DNA of 64,000 bases from VAXT01 sp963774625 (GCA_963774625.1 CAVZFQ010000013.1:682001-746000), one strand, 5' to 3'; shown: positions 18,042-27,028, counted from the stretch's first letter. Translations and numbers: made by a program. Notes: generated from the sequence alone by a model not told the origin.

Positions 18042-19351
18042 GACCGGTTCTCCGTGGTGGCGTTCGCTCGGTTCGAGACCAGCAGGAGGCCTGCGAGCAG
18101 GACGAAGTTGGCGACGATGCTCGACCCGCCGTAGCTGACGAAGGGGAGCGTGATCCCGGTCAGCGGAATCACCCGCAGCACGCCGCCGACGATGATGAAC
18201 GTCTGAAGCGCGAAGCCGAACGTCAGCCCCAGGGCGAGCAGCTTGGAGAACCCGTCCTGGGCGAGCATCGCGATCCGGAAGCCGCGCAGGCAGAACAGCA
18301 TGAACACGAGCAGCAACGCGGCGACGCCGACCAGCCCGAGCTCCTGGGCCAGCGCGGAGTAGATGAAGTCCGTGTTCAGGTACGGGATCAGCGGGTCGCC
18401 GCCCGAGTTGGCGAACGTTCCCTTGCCGAAGCCCTTGCCGCCGAAACCGCCGTTTCCGATCGAGTAGAGCGACTTGACGAGCTGGTACGAGTCGCATTCC
18501 TGCCGCAGGGCCATTCCGCCGGTCTGCGCGCAGTAGACCTTCTCCTCGGTCCACGGATTGAGCCAGATCGTGACGCGCGACTCGACGCGGCCCACGAGCT
18601 GGTACACGACCGCCGCGCCCGCGAGGAAGAGCGCCATGCCGGCGCCGACGAACCACGCCTTCGCCGTGGCGACGTAGAGCATCGCCAGGAAGATCCCGAA
18701 ATAGAGGAGCGCGCTCCCGAGGTCGTTCGTCTCCACGAGGACGAGCATCGCCGCGCCCCAGATGGCGAGCAGCGGGCCGAAGTCCTTCAGCCGGCCCTGC
18801 GCGAGCACCTCGCGCTTCTCTTGGAGATAGCCGGCGAGAAAGACGATCAGGAAGATCTTGGCGAGCTCGCCCGGCTGGAACTGCAACGGGCCGAGCTTCA
18901 CCCAGAGGCGCGCGCCGTTCACCGTCTGCCCGATCAGAGGCAGCGCCGGCAGCACGAGCAGGCCGATCGCAGTGATGCCGCAGATGTACTTGTACGAATC
19001 GAGGCGGCGAAAGTCGTGGCGGAGCAGGATCAGCGTCGCCGAGAACGCGGCCACGCCGACGACGATCCAGAGCCCCTGCCGGAACGCGTTGTCCGGGTTG
19101 AGGCGGTAGATCTCGGTCACGCCGAAGGCCGTGAGCAGTCCGGCCAGCGGCAGGAGGTACGGGTCGGCCTGGGGCACTGTGACCCTGGCCACGACGTGCG
19201 CCGCGACGTAGAGCCCGAAGAAGAACAGGGCGTACGACAGCGAGGCCGTGGAGACGACCTCCTGGCGCGCGATGTACACGCTGGCAAAGCCGAGGCTGGT
19301 GATGACCCCAACGACGAAGAGGTTGAGAAGCTCGCGGTTCCTGAGGGTCAC
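18038..19351 (-). CDS. rodA: SEDS peptidoglycan glycosyltransferase (RodA/FtsW family)
   Basis: A 437-residue membrane protein with about ten spans. The SEDS signature is visible at LQFQPGELAKIFLIVFLAGYL, and near the C-terminus at RVIPLTGITLPFVSYGGSS. It polymerises lipid II into glycan strands together with the class B PBP encoded after it. The GTG start overlaps the pstP stop by four bases. In this cluster the SEDS protein is conventionally RodA; FtsW cannot be excluded from sequence alone. Confidence 0.93.
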   Translation of the reverse strand: MTLRNRELLNLFVVGVITSLGFASVYIARQEVVSTASLSYALFFFGLYVAAHVVARVTVPQADPYLLPLAGLLTAFGVTEIYRLNPDNAFRQGLWIVVGVAAFSATLILLRHDFRRLDSYKYICGITAIGLLVLPALPLIGQTVNGARLWVKLGPLQFQPGELAKIFLIVFLAGYLQEKREVLAQGRLKDFGPLLAIWGAAMLVLVETNDLGSALLYFGIFLAMLYVATAKAWFVGAGMALFLAGAAVVYQLVGRVESRVTIWLNPWTEEKVYCAQTGGMALRQECDSYQLVKSLYSIGNGGFGGKGFGKGTFANSGGDPLIPYLNTDFIYSALAQELGLVGVAALLLVFMLFCLRGFRIAMLAQDGFSKLLALGLTFGFALQTFIIVGGVLRVIPLTGITLPFVSYGGSSIVANFVLLAGLLLVSNRANATTENRS

Positions 19352-20316
19352 AGGTACAGCGCCCAGTAGAGCCCGGCGGCGCCCGCCAGCAGGACGAGCA
19401 CCACCAAGAGCACGATGAGCAGTGACAGCCAGCGGCTCCGCCTCCGCCTCTGCGGTGGCTCGGCGATCGCCTTGGCCTCGGTCGAGGGCACGACCATCGT
19501 GTCGACGGTCGGGATGCCCTCGAGGCCCGACAGGGTGTCCTCGTCGTCCACTGCCCCGTTCTCGTCGACCGCGGGCATCTGTGCGGTCTCCTCGGGCATG
19601 TCGGCGCTCTCGTCGGCGATCTCGAAGAAGACGACGGTGATGTTGTCCTCGCCGCCGCTCCGGTTCGCGGTCTCCACGAGCTCACGCGCGGCCGCATCCA
19701 GGTTTTCCCGGCGCTGCTCGATGACGTCGCGGATCACGTCGTTCTCGACCATGGACGTCAGCCCGTCCGAGCAGATGAGGAAGAGGTCACCGACGTGCGG
19801 CTCCACGACGAACGTGTCGACGTCGACGTCGGGGTCGGTCCCGAGCGCTCTCGTGATCACCGAGCGCTGCGGGTGGATCTCGGCCTCTTCCGGTGAGAGC
19901 TTGCCGCTCCGCACGAGCTCGGCGACCAGCGAGTGGTCGTCGGTGAGCTGCTCGATGCTGTCGTCGCGGATCAGATAGGCGCGCGAATCGCCGACGTGGC
20001 CGAACGTCACCTTGCCGTCCTCGACCAGGGCCAGGGTGATCGTCGTGCCCATGCCCGAGGCGCTGGCGTCCTCCGCCGAGCGCTCGAAGACCCGCCGGTT
20101 CGCCTCCTGGACGAGCGAGACGACGCGCTCCTCGCCACGGCCGTCGGCGGTGGTGCCCAGGGCGGACGCGGCCAGCCGCGAGGCGATCTCGCCACCCTTG
20201 GCGCCGCCCATCCCGTCGGCGACCGCGAAGATCGGCGGGTCGCAGACCCACGAGTCCTCGTTCCGTCGCCGCTTGCGGCCGGGGTGGGAGAGGCCCGTTG
20301 AGCGTCCGATCTTCAT
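19348..20316 (-). CDS. pstP: PP2C-type Ser/Thr phosphatase PstP
   Basis: A 322-residue protein with a PPM phosphatase domain: RRRNEDSW, VADGMGGAKGGEIAS (metal-binding DGMGG), VGDSRAYL, ICSDGLTSM and GGEDNITVV. A linker is followed by a C-terminal span (LLIVLLVVLVLLAGAAGLYW) and only a few residues outside, so it lacks a large ectodomain. It reverses phosphorylation by the kinases of this cluster. It overlaps fhaB by four bases. Confidence 0.95.
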   Translation of the reverse strand: MKIGRSTGLSHPGRKRRRNEDSWVCDPPIFAVADGMGGAKGGEIASRLAASALGTTADGRGEERVVSLVQEANRRVFERSAEDASASGMGTTITLALVEDGKVTFGHVGDSRAYLIRDDSIEQLTDDHSLVAELVRSGKLSPEEAEIHPQRSVITRALGTDPDVDVDTFVVEPHVGDLFLICSDGLTSMVENDVIRDVIEQRRENLDAAARELVETANRSGGEDNITVVFFEIADESADMPEETAQMPAVDENGAVDDEDTLSGLEGIPTVDTMVVPSTEAKAIAEPPQRRRRSRWLSLLIVLLVVLVLLAGAAGLYWALYL

Positions 20317-20810
20317 CGGTCGAAGCGGAAGTCGGTTTCGCCTACCCGCACGAGGTCTCCCGGAGTCAGCTTGCGTGGACGAGACAGCTTGACGCCGTTC
20401 AGGTAGGTGCCGTTGGTCGATCCTGCGTCCTCGAGCCAGACGCCGTCCTGGCGGGGCTCCACCCGGGCGTGCGAGGCCGAGGCGAAGTCGTCGTCGTCGA
20501 GCGCGACCGTGTTCTGAGACCCGCGGCCGATCGTGATCCCCGCCGAGTCGAGCGCGTACTCGCTCTTCTCCTCCAGGGCAGGGCTGCTGACGACGACCAG
20601 GCGGCCCATCGACGGCGAGTTGCGCTTGCCAAGGCCCGCCGCTTCGGCCTGCTGGGGCCCGAGGATGAAACTTTCCTGCGGCAGGCGTAGATCTTTGCTC
20701 GCCGTGCGGACGATTCGCCAGATGAAGAGATACAGGAGGCCGAGGAAGCCGATCTTCAGGAGCAGGAGAACGCCCTCGACGTCGACCGAGGAAACTGCCA
20801 GGAGTCTCAT
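20313..20810 (-). CDS. fhaB: FHA-domain membrane protein FhaB
   Basis: A 165-residue protein with an N-terminal membrane span (VLLLLKIGFLGLLYLFIW) and a C-terminal FHA domain containing IGRGSQNTVAL, SASHARV and GSTNGTYLNG. FHA domains bind phosphothreonine peptides. In actinobacteria FhaB (FipA partner) connects Ser/Thr kinases with the division and elongation machinery. It sits between fhaA and pstP with overlaps on both sides, the classic order. Confidence 0.93.
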   Translation of the reverse strand: MRLLAVSSVDVEGVLLLLKIGFLGLLYLFIWRIVRTASKDLRLPQESFILGPQQAEAAGLGKRNSPSMGRLVVVSSPALEEKSEYALDSAGITIGRGSQNTVALDDDDFASASHARVEPRQDGVWLEDAGSTNGTYLNGVKLSRPRKLTPGDLVRVGETDFRFDR

Positions 20811-21562
20811 TTGCGCCGGAACACGAGCTCGGTCGAGCCGATCGTGATCCGATCGTCGTTATCGAGTCTCGCGCGCTGCTGGCGACGGCCGTTCACCGTC
20901 GTGCCGTTCGTCGAGTCGAGGTCGACGAGCCAGTAGGCCGTGCCTTCCTGGCGCACCTCGGCGTGTCGACGGGAGGCGTTCGGATCGGCGAGCCGGATGT
21001 CGCAGTCCTTCGAGCGGCCGATGACGACGCTCTGCCGGTCGATCGCGTGCTCCGTTCCGTCCACTGTGAGCGTGACGACTTCGGGCTCGACGCCGAGCTC
21101 CTCGGGAGTGACGGCCTCGGTCTGGGGCGCGGCCTGCGGGCGGTAGATCATCGTCGCGCCGGGCGCGGCTTCCGGCACGGGCTCCTCGGCGCCGGGCTCG
21201 GGCTGAACCATCCGCGTTGCGATCCCGAATTCGCCCACCTCGAGGTCCTCGTCCGTGTTCATGACGACCTGCGGCGTGGAGAGCAGCACATAGCTCTCGC
21301 GCCGCGCATGCTCGGCGAGGTACTCCTGGAGCTCGGTGACGAGGGACTCCTCGTAGGACTCGAACTGCTCGCGATCGTTCGGCGCCAGGTAGACGGCGTA
21401 CTCGTTCGGCGCGTACACGCGCGAGACGGAGACCATGCGGTGGTCGTCCATTTCCTTGGCGAGCTTGCGCGCCAGCTCGACCGGTTGCACGTGTGTACGG
21501 AAGGCGCGACCGAAGACGCCTTCGAACAGGGACTCGATTTTCGACTCAATGGTGCGGAGCAC
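20807..21562 (-). CDS. fhaA: FhaA: DUF3662 plus FHA domain
   Basis: About 251 residues from GTG 21562. The N-terminal FhaA domain (DUF3662) begins LRTIESKIESLFEGVFGRAF and includes LARKLAKEMDDHR and YAPNEYAVYL. A Pro/Glu-rich linker follows, then an FHA domain with VVIGRSKDCDIRLAD, SRRHAEV and DSTNGTTVNG. In mycobacteria FhaA binds the pseudokinase MviN and regulates late peptidoglycan synthesis. First gene of the fhaA-fhaB-pstP-rodA-pbpA-pknB-ddl series. The readable sequence further upstream has no family similarity. Confidence 0.94.
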   Translation of the reverse strand: MLRTIESKIESLFEGVFGRAFRTHVQPVELARKLAKEMDDHRMVSVSRVYAPNEYAVYLAPNDREQFESYEESLVTELQEYLAEHARRESYVLLSTPQVVMNTDEDLEVGEFGIATRMVQPEPGAEEPVPEAAPGATMIYRPQAAPQTEAVTPEELGVEPEVVTLTVDGTEHAIDRQSVVIGRSKDCDIRLADPNASRRHAEVRQEGTAYWLVDLDSTNGTTVNGRRQQRARLDNDDRITIGSTELVFRRK

Positions 21563-21600
21563 GGCTACAGAAGAGGGGTTGCTGCCCTCGGGCAGCGAGT

Positions 21601-23319
21601 CTAGCGACGCGTTGCGTGCCCGAGCCGGTGGGGGTCGAGGGCCCGGGGCCACCGCGGACCACCCGCCGGTTTCACCCTAGCGACGAAAAGCGCACGCGTG
21701 GCGCGCGGAATCGTGCCGAAACTGCGCAACTGCAGCCGGCCGGGGCCGCCGCCCTGGAGCCGCCACTGCACGACGAGCGCCACACACGTGATCCAGGCGG
21801 TGGCGACGAACGAAATCGCAGAGCCGCCCGGCGCTGCGACCAGTGTTCCGGCCAGCAGCCCGGCGCCGAGCGCCACGATCGCCGGCTCGCCCAAGCGGCG
21901 CGCACCGGGCAAGAGCGCTGCCCCGGCCCCGAGCACGAGCCCCAGCAGGAGAAGCTCGGGCCGCGCCGTGAGCGATGCCCAGAGCCACTCGGCAACGGCG
22001 AGAGGGGACTCCACGTTCGCGATCCCCTCGAGCTGCGTCGCACCGGAGAAGCCCGTCACAAGAACGGCTGCGAAGGCATACGCGGCCCGCCGGAACCATC
22101 CGTCCACCCGCTGCAGGGCCAGCGGCAGCAGCCCGATCGCGGCGAGCGGAGCCAGGACGGCGCCGAGCGCGAAGACGAGCCCCGATCGCGGTCGTGGCCA
22201 GGCCAGGGCGAGCCATGCCGCCGCGACCGCCGCGTACACGATTGCGAGCCCGAGCGCGGCGTTTCCCAACGGAAAGACGGGGATGGCAAGAGCGAATGCA
22301 AGCCCGATGCGCGGACGAAGCGCCATCAATCCGGCTGCGAGCGCGCCGAGCAGCAGCGGCCAGCGCGGCGGGTAGAACGGCAGCGACGCCGCGACCCAGG
22401 CGACTGCGATCCCCGCCACGACAGGAGCGCCGATCAGCGCCGGTAGCCGGCGATCGAGCCGAAGCTGCGTCGGCCGCAGCGGCCGCGCCACGGTCTCTCG
22501 ACGCGGCCCGCGTAGTGCACGCGCGAGCGCGGCGGCCGTCGGACGCTTCGCGGGGTTCACGGCCAGGGCCCGGTCGACGGCCGCTATGAGCTGCCCGGAG
22601 AGGTCAGGACGCACCGTCGCGAGGGAGGCCGCGCCCGACTGGATCTGCTTCCCCATCTCCATCGGCGAGGCCTGCCAGAACGGATGCCGGCCGGAAAGCG
22701 CTTCCCAGAGGAGGACGCCGACGGCCCAGACGTCCGCCGCCGGCCCGGCGCTCTTGCCCTGGAGGCGCTCGGGCGGGATGTAGGCGAGCGTGCCCGGGAC
22801 GTCGCCGGCAGCGGTCAGCGTCTCGGCGTCCGCCAGCTGTGCGAGGCCGAAGTCGAACAGGCGAACCGAGACCTCGTCGCCGTCCGCGAGCAGGACGTTG
22901 GACGGCTTGACGTCACGATGGACGATCCCGTGCGCGTGCGCGTGGGCAAGCGCTTCGAGAACCTGGGCCGCCGCTTCGACGACCCCTTCGTCGTCGAGCT
23001 CCCCGGCGCGCAGGGCGTGTCGCAATGTGTGTCCTGGCACGTATTCGTACGGGATGTAAACGTGCCGCGAATCGCTCGCAAAGCCGAATGCCAGCAGGCA
23101 GTGGGGATGGCGAAGCCGGGCGGCCGAATGAGCCTCTCGTTCGGCTCTGGAGGCCGCTTTGCCCTCCTTGCCGATGATCTTGAGCGCCACGTCTCGTCCG
23201 TTCTTCTCGTCGTGGGCGAGCCATACAGACCCGGACCCGCCGGTTCCGAGAGGGCGCAGGGGCTTGTAGCGGCCAAGGACGAGGCCGTTTTCGGGGACGG
23301 GTTGCAAAGCGGTCGACAT
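21601..23319 (-). CDS. Ser/Thr kinase with polytopic membrane C-terminus
   Basis: A 572-residue protein from ATG 23319. Residues 1 to about 280 are a Hanks kinase: LGTGGSGSVWLAHD, VALKII, VHRDVKPSNVLLADG, LFDFGLAQ, YIPPERLQG. A basic stretch is followed by about nine hydrophobic spans (roughly 310-550), rich in Leu/Ala/Gly, then a basic tail. Single-span kinases are the norm, so this multi-span module is unusual; its function is unknown. It lies 38 bases upstream of fhaA on the same strand and may be co-transcribed with the envelope cluster. Confidence 0.85.
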   Translation of the reverse strand: MSTALQPVPENGLVLGRYKPLRPLGTGGSGSVWLAHDEKNGRDVALKIIGKEGKAASRAEREAHSAARLRHPHCLLAFGFASDSRHVYIPYEYVPGHTLRHALRAGELDDEGVVEAAAQVLEALAHAHAHGIVHRDVKPSNVLLADGDEVSVRLFDFGLAQLADAETLTAAGDVPGTLAYIPPERLQGKSAGPAADVWAVGVLLWEALSGRHPFWQASPMEMGKQIQSGAASLATVRPDLSGQLIAAVDRALAVNPAKRPTAAALARALRGPRRETVARPLRPTQLRLDRRLPALIGAPVVAGIAVAWVAASLPFYPPRWPLLLGALAAGLMALRPRIGLAFALAIPVFPLGNAALGLAIVYAAVAAAWLALAWPRPRSGLVFALGAVLAPLAAIGLLPLALQRVDGWFRRAAYAFAAVLVTGFSGATQLEGIANVESPLAVAEWLWASLTARPELLLLGLVLGAGAALLPGARRLGEPAIVALGAGLLAGTLVAAPGGSAISFVATAWITCVALVVQWRLQGGGPGRLQLRSFGTIPRATRALFVARVKPAGGPRWPRALDPHRLGHATRR

Positions 23320-23412
23320 CCGCGCCTCCGCTTTGGCCGTGGCCCGTGGAACTCCTTTCCGAGAAGTTCCCAGCCGAGCAACGCGGTACAGTGGCCGGGC
23401 TTCGGCGCTGCC

Positions 23413-24540
23413 ATGAGCGAGCGAGACAGCGACATCGAGTTCGATTTCTTCGACGAGGGCGAGACCCGCGAGGCCACGGAGGCCGAGCGCCCTCGCCGCC
23501 GAGGTGGTCGGCCCCCGGTCCGACCACCGACCGGCCTCACACCGCTCCTGCGCCTGATCGGGCTGATCAGCTTCGCGATCCTCCTCGTCGTCCTGCTCGT
23601 CTTCTGGGTCAACTCGTGCCGCGAGGACCGCCGCAAAGAGGCGTACACCGACTACATCGAGAAGGTGACGACGTTGGCAAACGACTCGCAGGCTCTCGGC
23701 CGCAACCTGAACGGCGTCCTCACGAGCCGCGGCCAGAGCCCGGCACAGATCGAGCAAAGGCTCGAAGGCCTGGCGCAACAACAGGAGCAGCAGACGGAGC
23801 AGCTCCGCGCGCTCGACCCTCCGGGCCCGCTGCGCGCACAGGACCGCCACGCGATCGAGGCCTTCGACTTCAGGCTCAGCGGGCTCCGCGGCATGGCCCA
23901 GGCGTTTAGCCAGACAGCCTCGTCCGCGAACGCCAACACGGCCGGTGGCCTCCTGGCCGAACAGGCTCAGCGGTTCATCGCCAGCGACATCGTCTGGGAC
24001 GACCTGTTCAAGGACCCGGCCGCCGACGAGCTGGAGCGGCAGGACGTCACCGGGGTCGAGGTTCCCGATTCGAACTTCCTCCAGAACCCGGACATCGCCA
24101 CTCGGCGCTCGATGAGCGGAATCTGGCAGCGCATTCGAGGAGCGGCGAGCGGCGGTGGCACCGACTGCAGCCCGCGCGGCACGGGGATCGTGAGCGTCAC
24201 CGCTCTGCCGGCGCGCCAGCGGCTCTCTCCGAGCGAGACCAACACGGTCGAATCGACCAAGGACCTGGCCTTCTCGGTCGAGATCGAGAACTCCGGTTGC
24301 GCGCAGGAGTCGAGCATCCCCGTCCGGCTGACGATCCAGAAGAGCCCGACGCCGATCCAGAAGCGTCAGGTCCTCGACCTGATCAACCCTGACGAGACGA
24401 AGACCGTCGTCTTCAGCAACATCGGCACCGTGCCGTTCGCCGAGCGAACAACGGTCACGGTCGAGGTCGAGCCGGTACCGACCGAGAGCACGACGGACAA
24501 CAACACCGCCGAATACCCGGTCATTTTCAGTCTCGGCTAG
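23413..24540 (+). CDS. Single-span membrane protein of unknown function, CARDB-like C-terminus
   Basis: A 375-residue protein from ATG 23413. The N-terminus is acidic and cytosolic (MSERDSDIEFDFFDEG), then Arg/Pro-rich, then one span (LIGLISFAILLVVLLVFWV) and an outside region. That region has a Gln-rich helix likely to form a coiled coil (residues about 95-150) and a C-terminal beta-sandwich-like stretch with TVEVEPVPTESTTDNNTAEY, typical of CARDB/adhesion folds. Divergent from the polytopic kinase, so a link to envelope signalling is possible but unproven. Confidence 0.7.
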   Translation: MSERDSDIEFDFFDEGETREATEAERPRRRGGRPPVRPPTGLTPLLRLIGLISFAILLVVLLVFWVNSCREDRRKEAYTDYIEKVTTLANDSQALGRNLNGVLTSRGQSPAQIEQRLEGLAQQQEQQTEQLRALDPPGPLRAQDRHAIEAFDFRLSGLRGMAQAFSQTASSANANTAGGLLAEQAQRFIASDIVWDDLFKDPAADELERQDVTGVEVPDSNFLQNPDIATRRSMSGIWQRIRGAASGGGTDCSPRGTGIVSVTALPARQRLSPSETNTVESTKDLAFSVEIENSGCAQESSIPVRLTIQKSPTPIQKRQVLDLINPDETKTVVFSNIGTVPFAERTTVTVEVEPVPTESTTDNNTAEYPVIFSLG

Positions 24541-25025
24541 CTAGAACCTGCGCCGGCCATTGCCCGCTCGACCGCCTCGAGCTCCTCGGGCGAGAGCGCG
24601 ACGGACGGCCGTCCGTGATCGAGCTCTTTCACGTAGACCCGGGCGTAGTCGCGGCCCTGGATCGCGCTGACGACGATTCCCGAGCGAGCTGCGTCGAGGA
24701 ACGCCATCGTCGCCGACTGCTGGCCGCCCGCACCCTCGTAGGCGTCGTAGCGCACGATCGCCGTGTTCGAGATCGAGCCGTCCACGCGCCGGTCGACTCG
24801 CGTCAGGCCGGAAGCGATCTCGTCGACGGCTCGGTTGAGGTCGTCGATCCGGCCCTGGAGCGAGACGGCGAAGTCGACGAGGTCGCCTTTCCCTCCTCCG
24901 AGGAGCACCTCCTGGCCCGCGCGTAGACGCCGGACTTGCACCAGGAGATACGCGACGAGAGCAAGCGCCGCGACCGCCGCGCAGGCGGCTGCGATCGCGA
25001 TCCAGGCGGCTCCGGAGAGGTTCAT
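24537..25025 (-). CDS. DUF4446 family protein
   Basis: A 162-residue protein with an N-terminal span (AAWIAIAAACAAVAALALVAYLL), a short coiled segment and the DUF4446 core: TAIVRYDAYEG, SATMAFLDAARSGIVVSAIQGRDYARVYVKEL. The family is widespread in Gram-positives and of unknown function. It is convergent with the preceding gene, overlapping by four bases at the stops. Confidence 0.85.
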   Translation of the reverse strand: MNLSGAAWIAIAAACAAVAALALVAYLLVQVRRLRAGQEVLLGGGKGDLVDFAVSLQGRIDDLNRAVDEIASGLTRVDRRVDGSISNTAIVRYDAYEGAGGQQSATMAFLDAARSGIVVSAIQGRDYARVYVKELDHGRPSVALSPEELEAVERAMAGAGSS

Positions 25026-25078
25026 CGAGCGGAGATCCTAGAAGGCGGCGTCGGCTGACTAGCTACATTTCTCTTGCC

Positions 25079-25597
25079 ATGGGACAGGTCTTGGTCCTCA
25101 ACGCCAGCTATGAGCCACTAAACGTGACTTCGGTGCGGCGTGCCCATGTGCTCGTCTTCAAGGGAAAGGCGGAGGTCCTCGAGGAGCTCGCGCAGGGTCT
25201 CCACTCCGCGACCGACACCTACCCCTGGCCGCACGTGATCCGGCTCGTCACCTACGTGCACGTGCCGCGCGCCGTGCAGCGGAAGATCTCGCGGCGGGCG
25301 CTGTTCGCCCGCGACGGCTGGAAGTGCGTCTACTGCGGCCAGAACGGGGGTCGGCTGACGCTCGACCACGTGATCCCGCGCAGCAAGGGCGGTGAGTCGG
25401 TCTGGGAGAACGTGGTCACCTCCTGCGCGCCGTGCAACCTGCGGAAGGGCGACCGCCTGCTGCACGAGGTGAGCATGGTGCTGCGACGCGAGCCACGGCC
25501 GCCGCAGCCGGTGCTCTTCATCAAGCTGGCCGCGCCGAAGATCCCGACCGGCTGGCGCCAGTACCTACCCGACCTCGCGGCGGAAACGGCCGCCTAG
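25079..25597 (+). CDS. HNH endonuclease-like protein
   Basis: A 172-residue protein starting MGQVLVLNASYEPLN, with a C-terminal HNH fold: CVYCGQNGGRLTLDHVIPRSKGGESVWENVV, in two parts, and CAPCNLRKGD. The two CxxC pairs are the structural zinc site and DHV...ENVV the catalytic part. This is a very common actinobacterial housekeeping family with unclear function and no nearby methylase. A TACATT box lies nine bases before the ATG. It is convergent with the rhodanese gene, overlapping by 33 bases. Confidence 0.88.
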   Translation: MGQVLVLNASYEPLNVTSVRRAHVLVFKGKAEVLEELAQGLHSATDTYPWPHVIRLVTYVHVPRAVQRKISRRALFARDGWKCVYCGQNGGRLTLDHVIPRSKGGESVWENVVTSCAPCNLRKGDRLLHEVSMVLRREPRPPQPVLFIKLAAPKIPTGWRQYLPDLAAETAA

Positions 25598-26296
25598 GCC
25601 CTCCCACTCGCTCCACGAGCCCGGGTAGAGCTTGGCATCGGTGCGTCCGGCCTGGGCCAGGGCCAGGAGGGTGACGCACGAGGTCACCCCCGACCCGCAG
25701 TAGACGACGATCTCGGGGGCGGCCAGGAGCTCGGGCGGCACGGAGGTGCCCTCGGTAAACGGGACGTTGACCGCGCCCGGGATGCGACCCGGGATCTTGT
25801 CGATCGGGTTCGCCTCGCCGCGCCAGCGCGCTTCCGCTCTGGCGTCGACGACGCGGAGGCCGTTGTCGTCTAGGCGCGAGGCGATCTCGTCGGCGGCCAT
25901 CGTGTCGTCGGCGCGAGACTGGGGCTCGAAGGACGCCCGTTCGACCTGCTCCTCGCCCTGGCTGAGCGGGCCCTGCCAGGCGTCGATCCCGCCCTGCAGG
26001 ACGGCGCAGTCGTCGTGGCCGAAGTGCCGCAGCAGCCACCAGAGCCGCTCCGCGCCGCCCATCTGCCCGTATGCGATCACGAAGACACCTGGGCCGATCC
26101 CGGCCCGCGAGGCGGACTCGGCGAAGCGCTCGGCGCTCGGCAGCGGATGACGGCCGGCTCCCTCGATGGATAGGTCAGAAAGGTCCTCGTCCACGTCGAG
26201 GAACGAGGCGCCCGGAACGTGCCCCGCCAGATAGAGCTCACGCCCACGGGCCGGGTCACCGAGCTCCCAGCGGCAATCGACGAACTGGTAGCGCAT
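25565..26296 (-). CDS. Tandem-rhodanese sulfurtransferase
   Basis: A 243-residue protein with two rhodanese domains, like 3-mercaptopyruvate/thiosulfate sulfurtransferases. The C-terminal active loop is VVYCGSGVTSC, with the persulfide Cys first. The N-terminal domain has VIAYGQMGGAERLWW in place of a Cys loop and is inactive, as usual in tandem forms. It starts MRYQFVDCRWELGDP. The CG-S-GV-TS loop is closer to mercaptopyruvate sulfurtransferase than to thiosulfate enzymes, but the substrate is not certain. Confidence 0.9.
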   Translation of the reverse strand: MRYQFVDCRWELGDPARGRELYLAGHVPGASFLDVDEDLSDLSIEGAGRHPLPSAERFAESASRAGIGPGVFVIAYGQMGGAERLWWLLRHFGHDDCAVLQGGIDAWQGPLSQGEEQVERASFEPQSRADDTMAADEIASRLDDNGLRVVDARAEARWRGEANPIDKIPGRIPGAVNVPFTEGTSVPPELLAAPEIVVYCGSGVTSCVTLLALAQAGRTDAKLYPGSWSEWEGLGGRFRREVG

Positions 26297-26360
26297 CGCG
26301 CGATGTTGATTACGCAGGCGAATGCTGGGTGTCCTCGCTTCCGTTGAGTGCTGCGACACG

Positions 26361-26950
26361 TCAGCGAGGCGCGTGCTTCGGAAGTCCGGCCTGTCGGGCG
26401 GCGGCGACGGCTTCGAGACGCGAGTTCACTCCGAGGGCTCGCAGCAGATGGCGGACGTGGTTCCGGACCGTCTCCGTGGTCACGTGGAGCTCCTGCGCGA
26501 TCTGCGTCGTCGAGCGTCCCTGCTCGAGGAGACGCAATACGTCGGCCTGGCGGGGCGTCAGGTGCGCGGGCGGCGTGCTCGGCTCCTCGTCGAGCGGGCC
26601 GGTCAGCAGCCCGAAGACGCCGACCACACGTTCGCCGCCCATCAGCGGCACGGCGCTGACCTCCAGCGCGAGGCGGGTTCCGTCGGTCGAGACGAAGGAC
26701 CCCGCTTGTCTCGGTCGCCGCGGTCGTGCCGAGCACCTTGCGGGCGAAGAGCTCCTGCGCCCGCTCCCGGTCCTGGAGGCCGACAACCGACGTGAAGTGC
26801 CGGCCGCGGACGTCGCCGAGGAGGCGCTCAGCCGCCGGGTTGATCCACCGGACGACCCCGGCCGTGTCGAGGACGTAGCTCGGGACGGGATGCCGCCGAG
26901 CGCCCGCTCGCGTCGCCGCCGACCGCCAGCCCGCCAGCCGTTGGAGCCAT
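26361..26950 (-). CDS. PAS-LuxR transcriptional regulator (two or more indels)
   Basis: The C-terminal part is a clean LuxR helix-turn-helix: LTPRQADVLRLLEQGRS, TTQIAQELHVTTETVRNHVR. Upstream, in other frames, a PAS domain reads SYVLDTAGVVRWINPAAERL, GRHFTSVVGLQDRERAQELF, then FVSTDGTRLALEVSAVPL. Shifts lie near 26700 and near the N-terminus. ATG 26950 is the likely start but is not in frame with the PAS part. It is a one-component sensor-regulator for an unknown signal; no target is evident next to it. Confidence 0.78.
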
Positions 26951-27002
26951 TCCGATAGTGTGGCCGATCGACAAGGGTCTTGTCACGTGTCGCCGAAACG
27001 GC

Positions 27003-27028
27003 GAAGGGCGCCGTCGACGGCGCCCTTC
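27003..27028 (-). terminator. 26-base perfect palindrome, likely hairpin terminator
   Basis: GAAGGGCGCCGTC (27003-27015) is followed directly by its exact complement (27016-27028). It lies just after the end of the minus-strand collagen-like gene and upstream of the LuxR gene, so it probably separates the two. No run of T follows, so it may be factor-assisted or a stabilising hairpin. Confidence 0.65.

Noticed and set aside
16590..19697. 1035-codon minus-strand open frame read as one protein
   Set aside because: Only the last 483 codons are the PBP. The rest is another frame of rodA and pstP with low-complexity Arg/Ala/Pro sequence.
25079..25597. HNH gene as a restriction or mobile-element nuclease
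   Set aside because: It is a common housekeeping actinobacterial family, with no methylase, integrase or repeats nearby.
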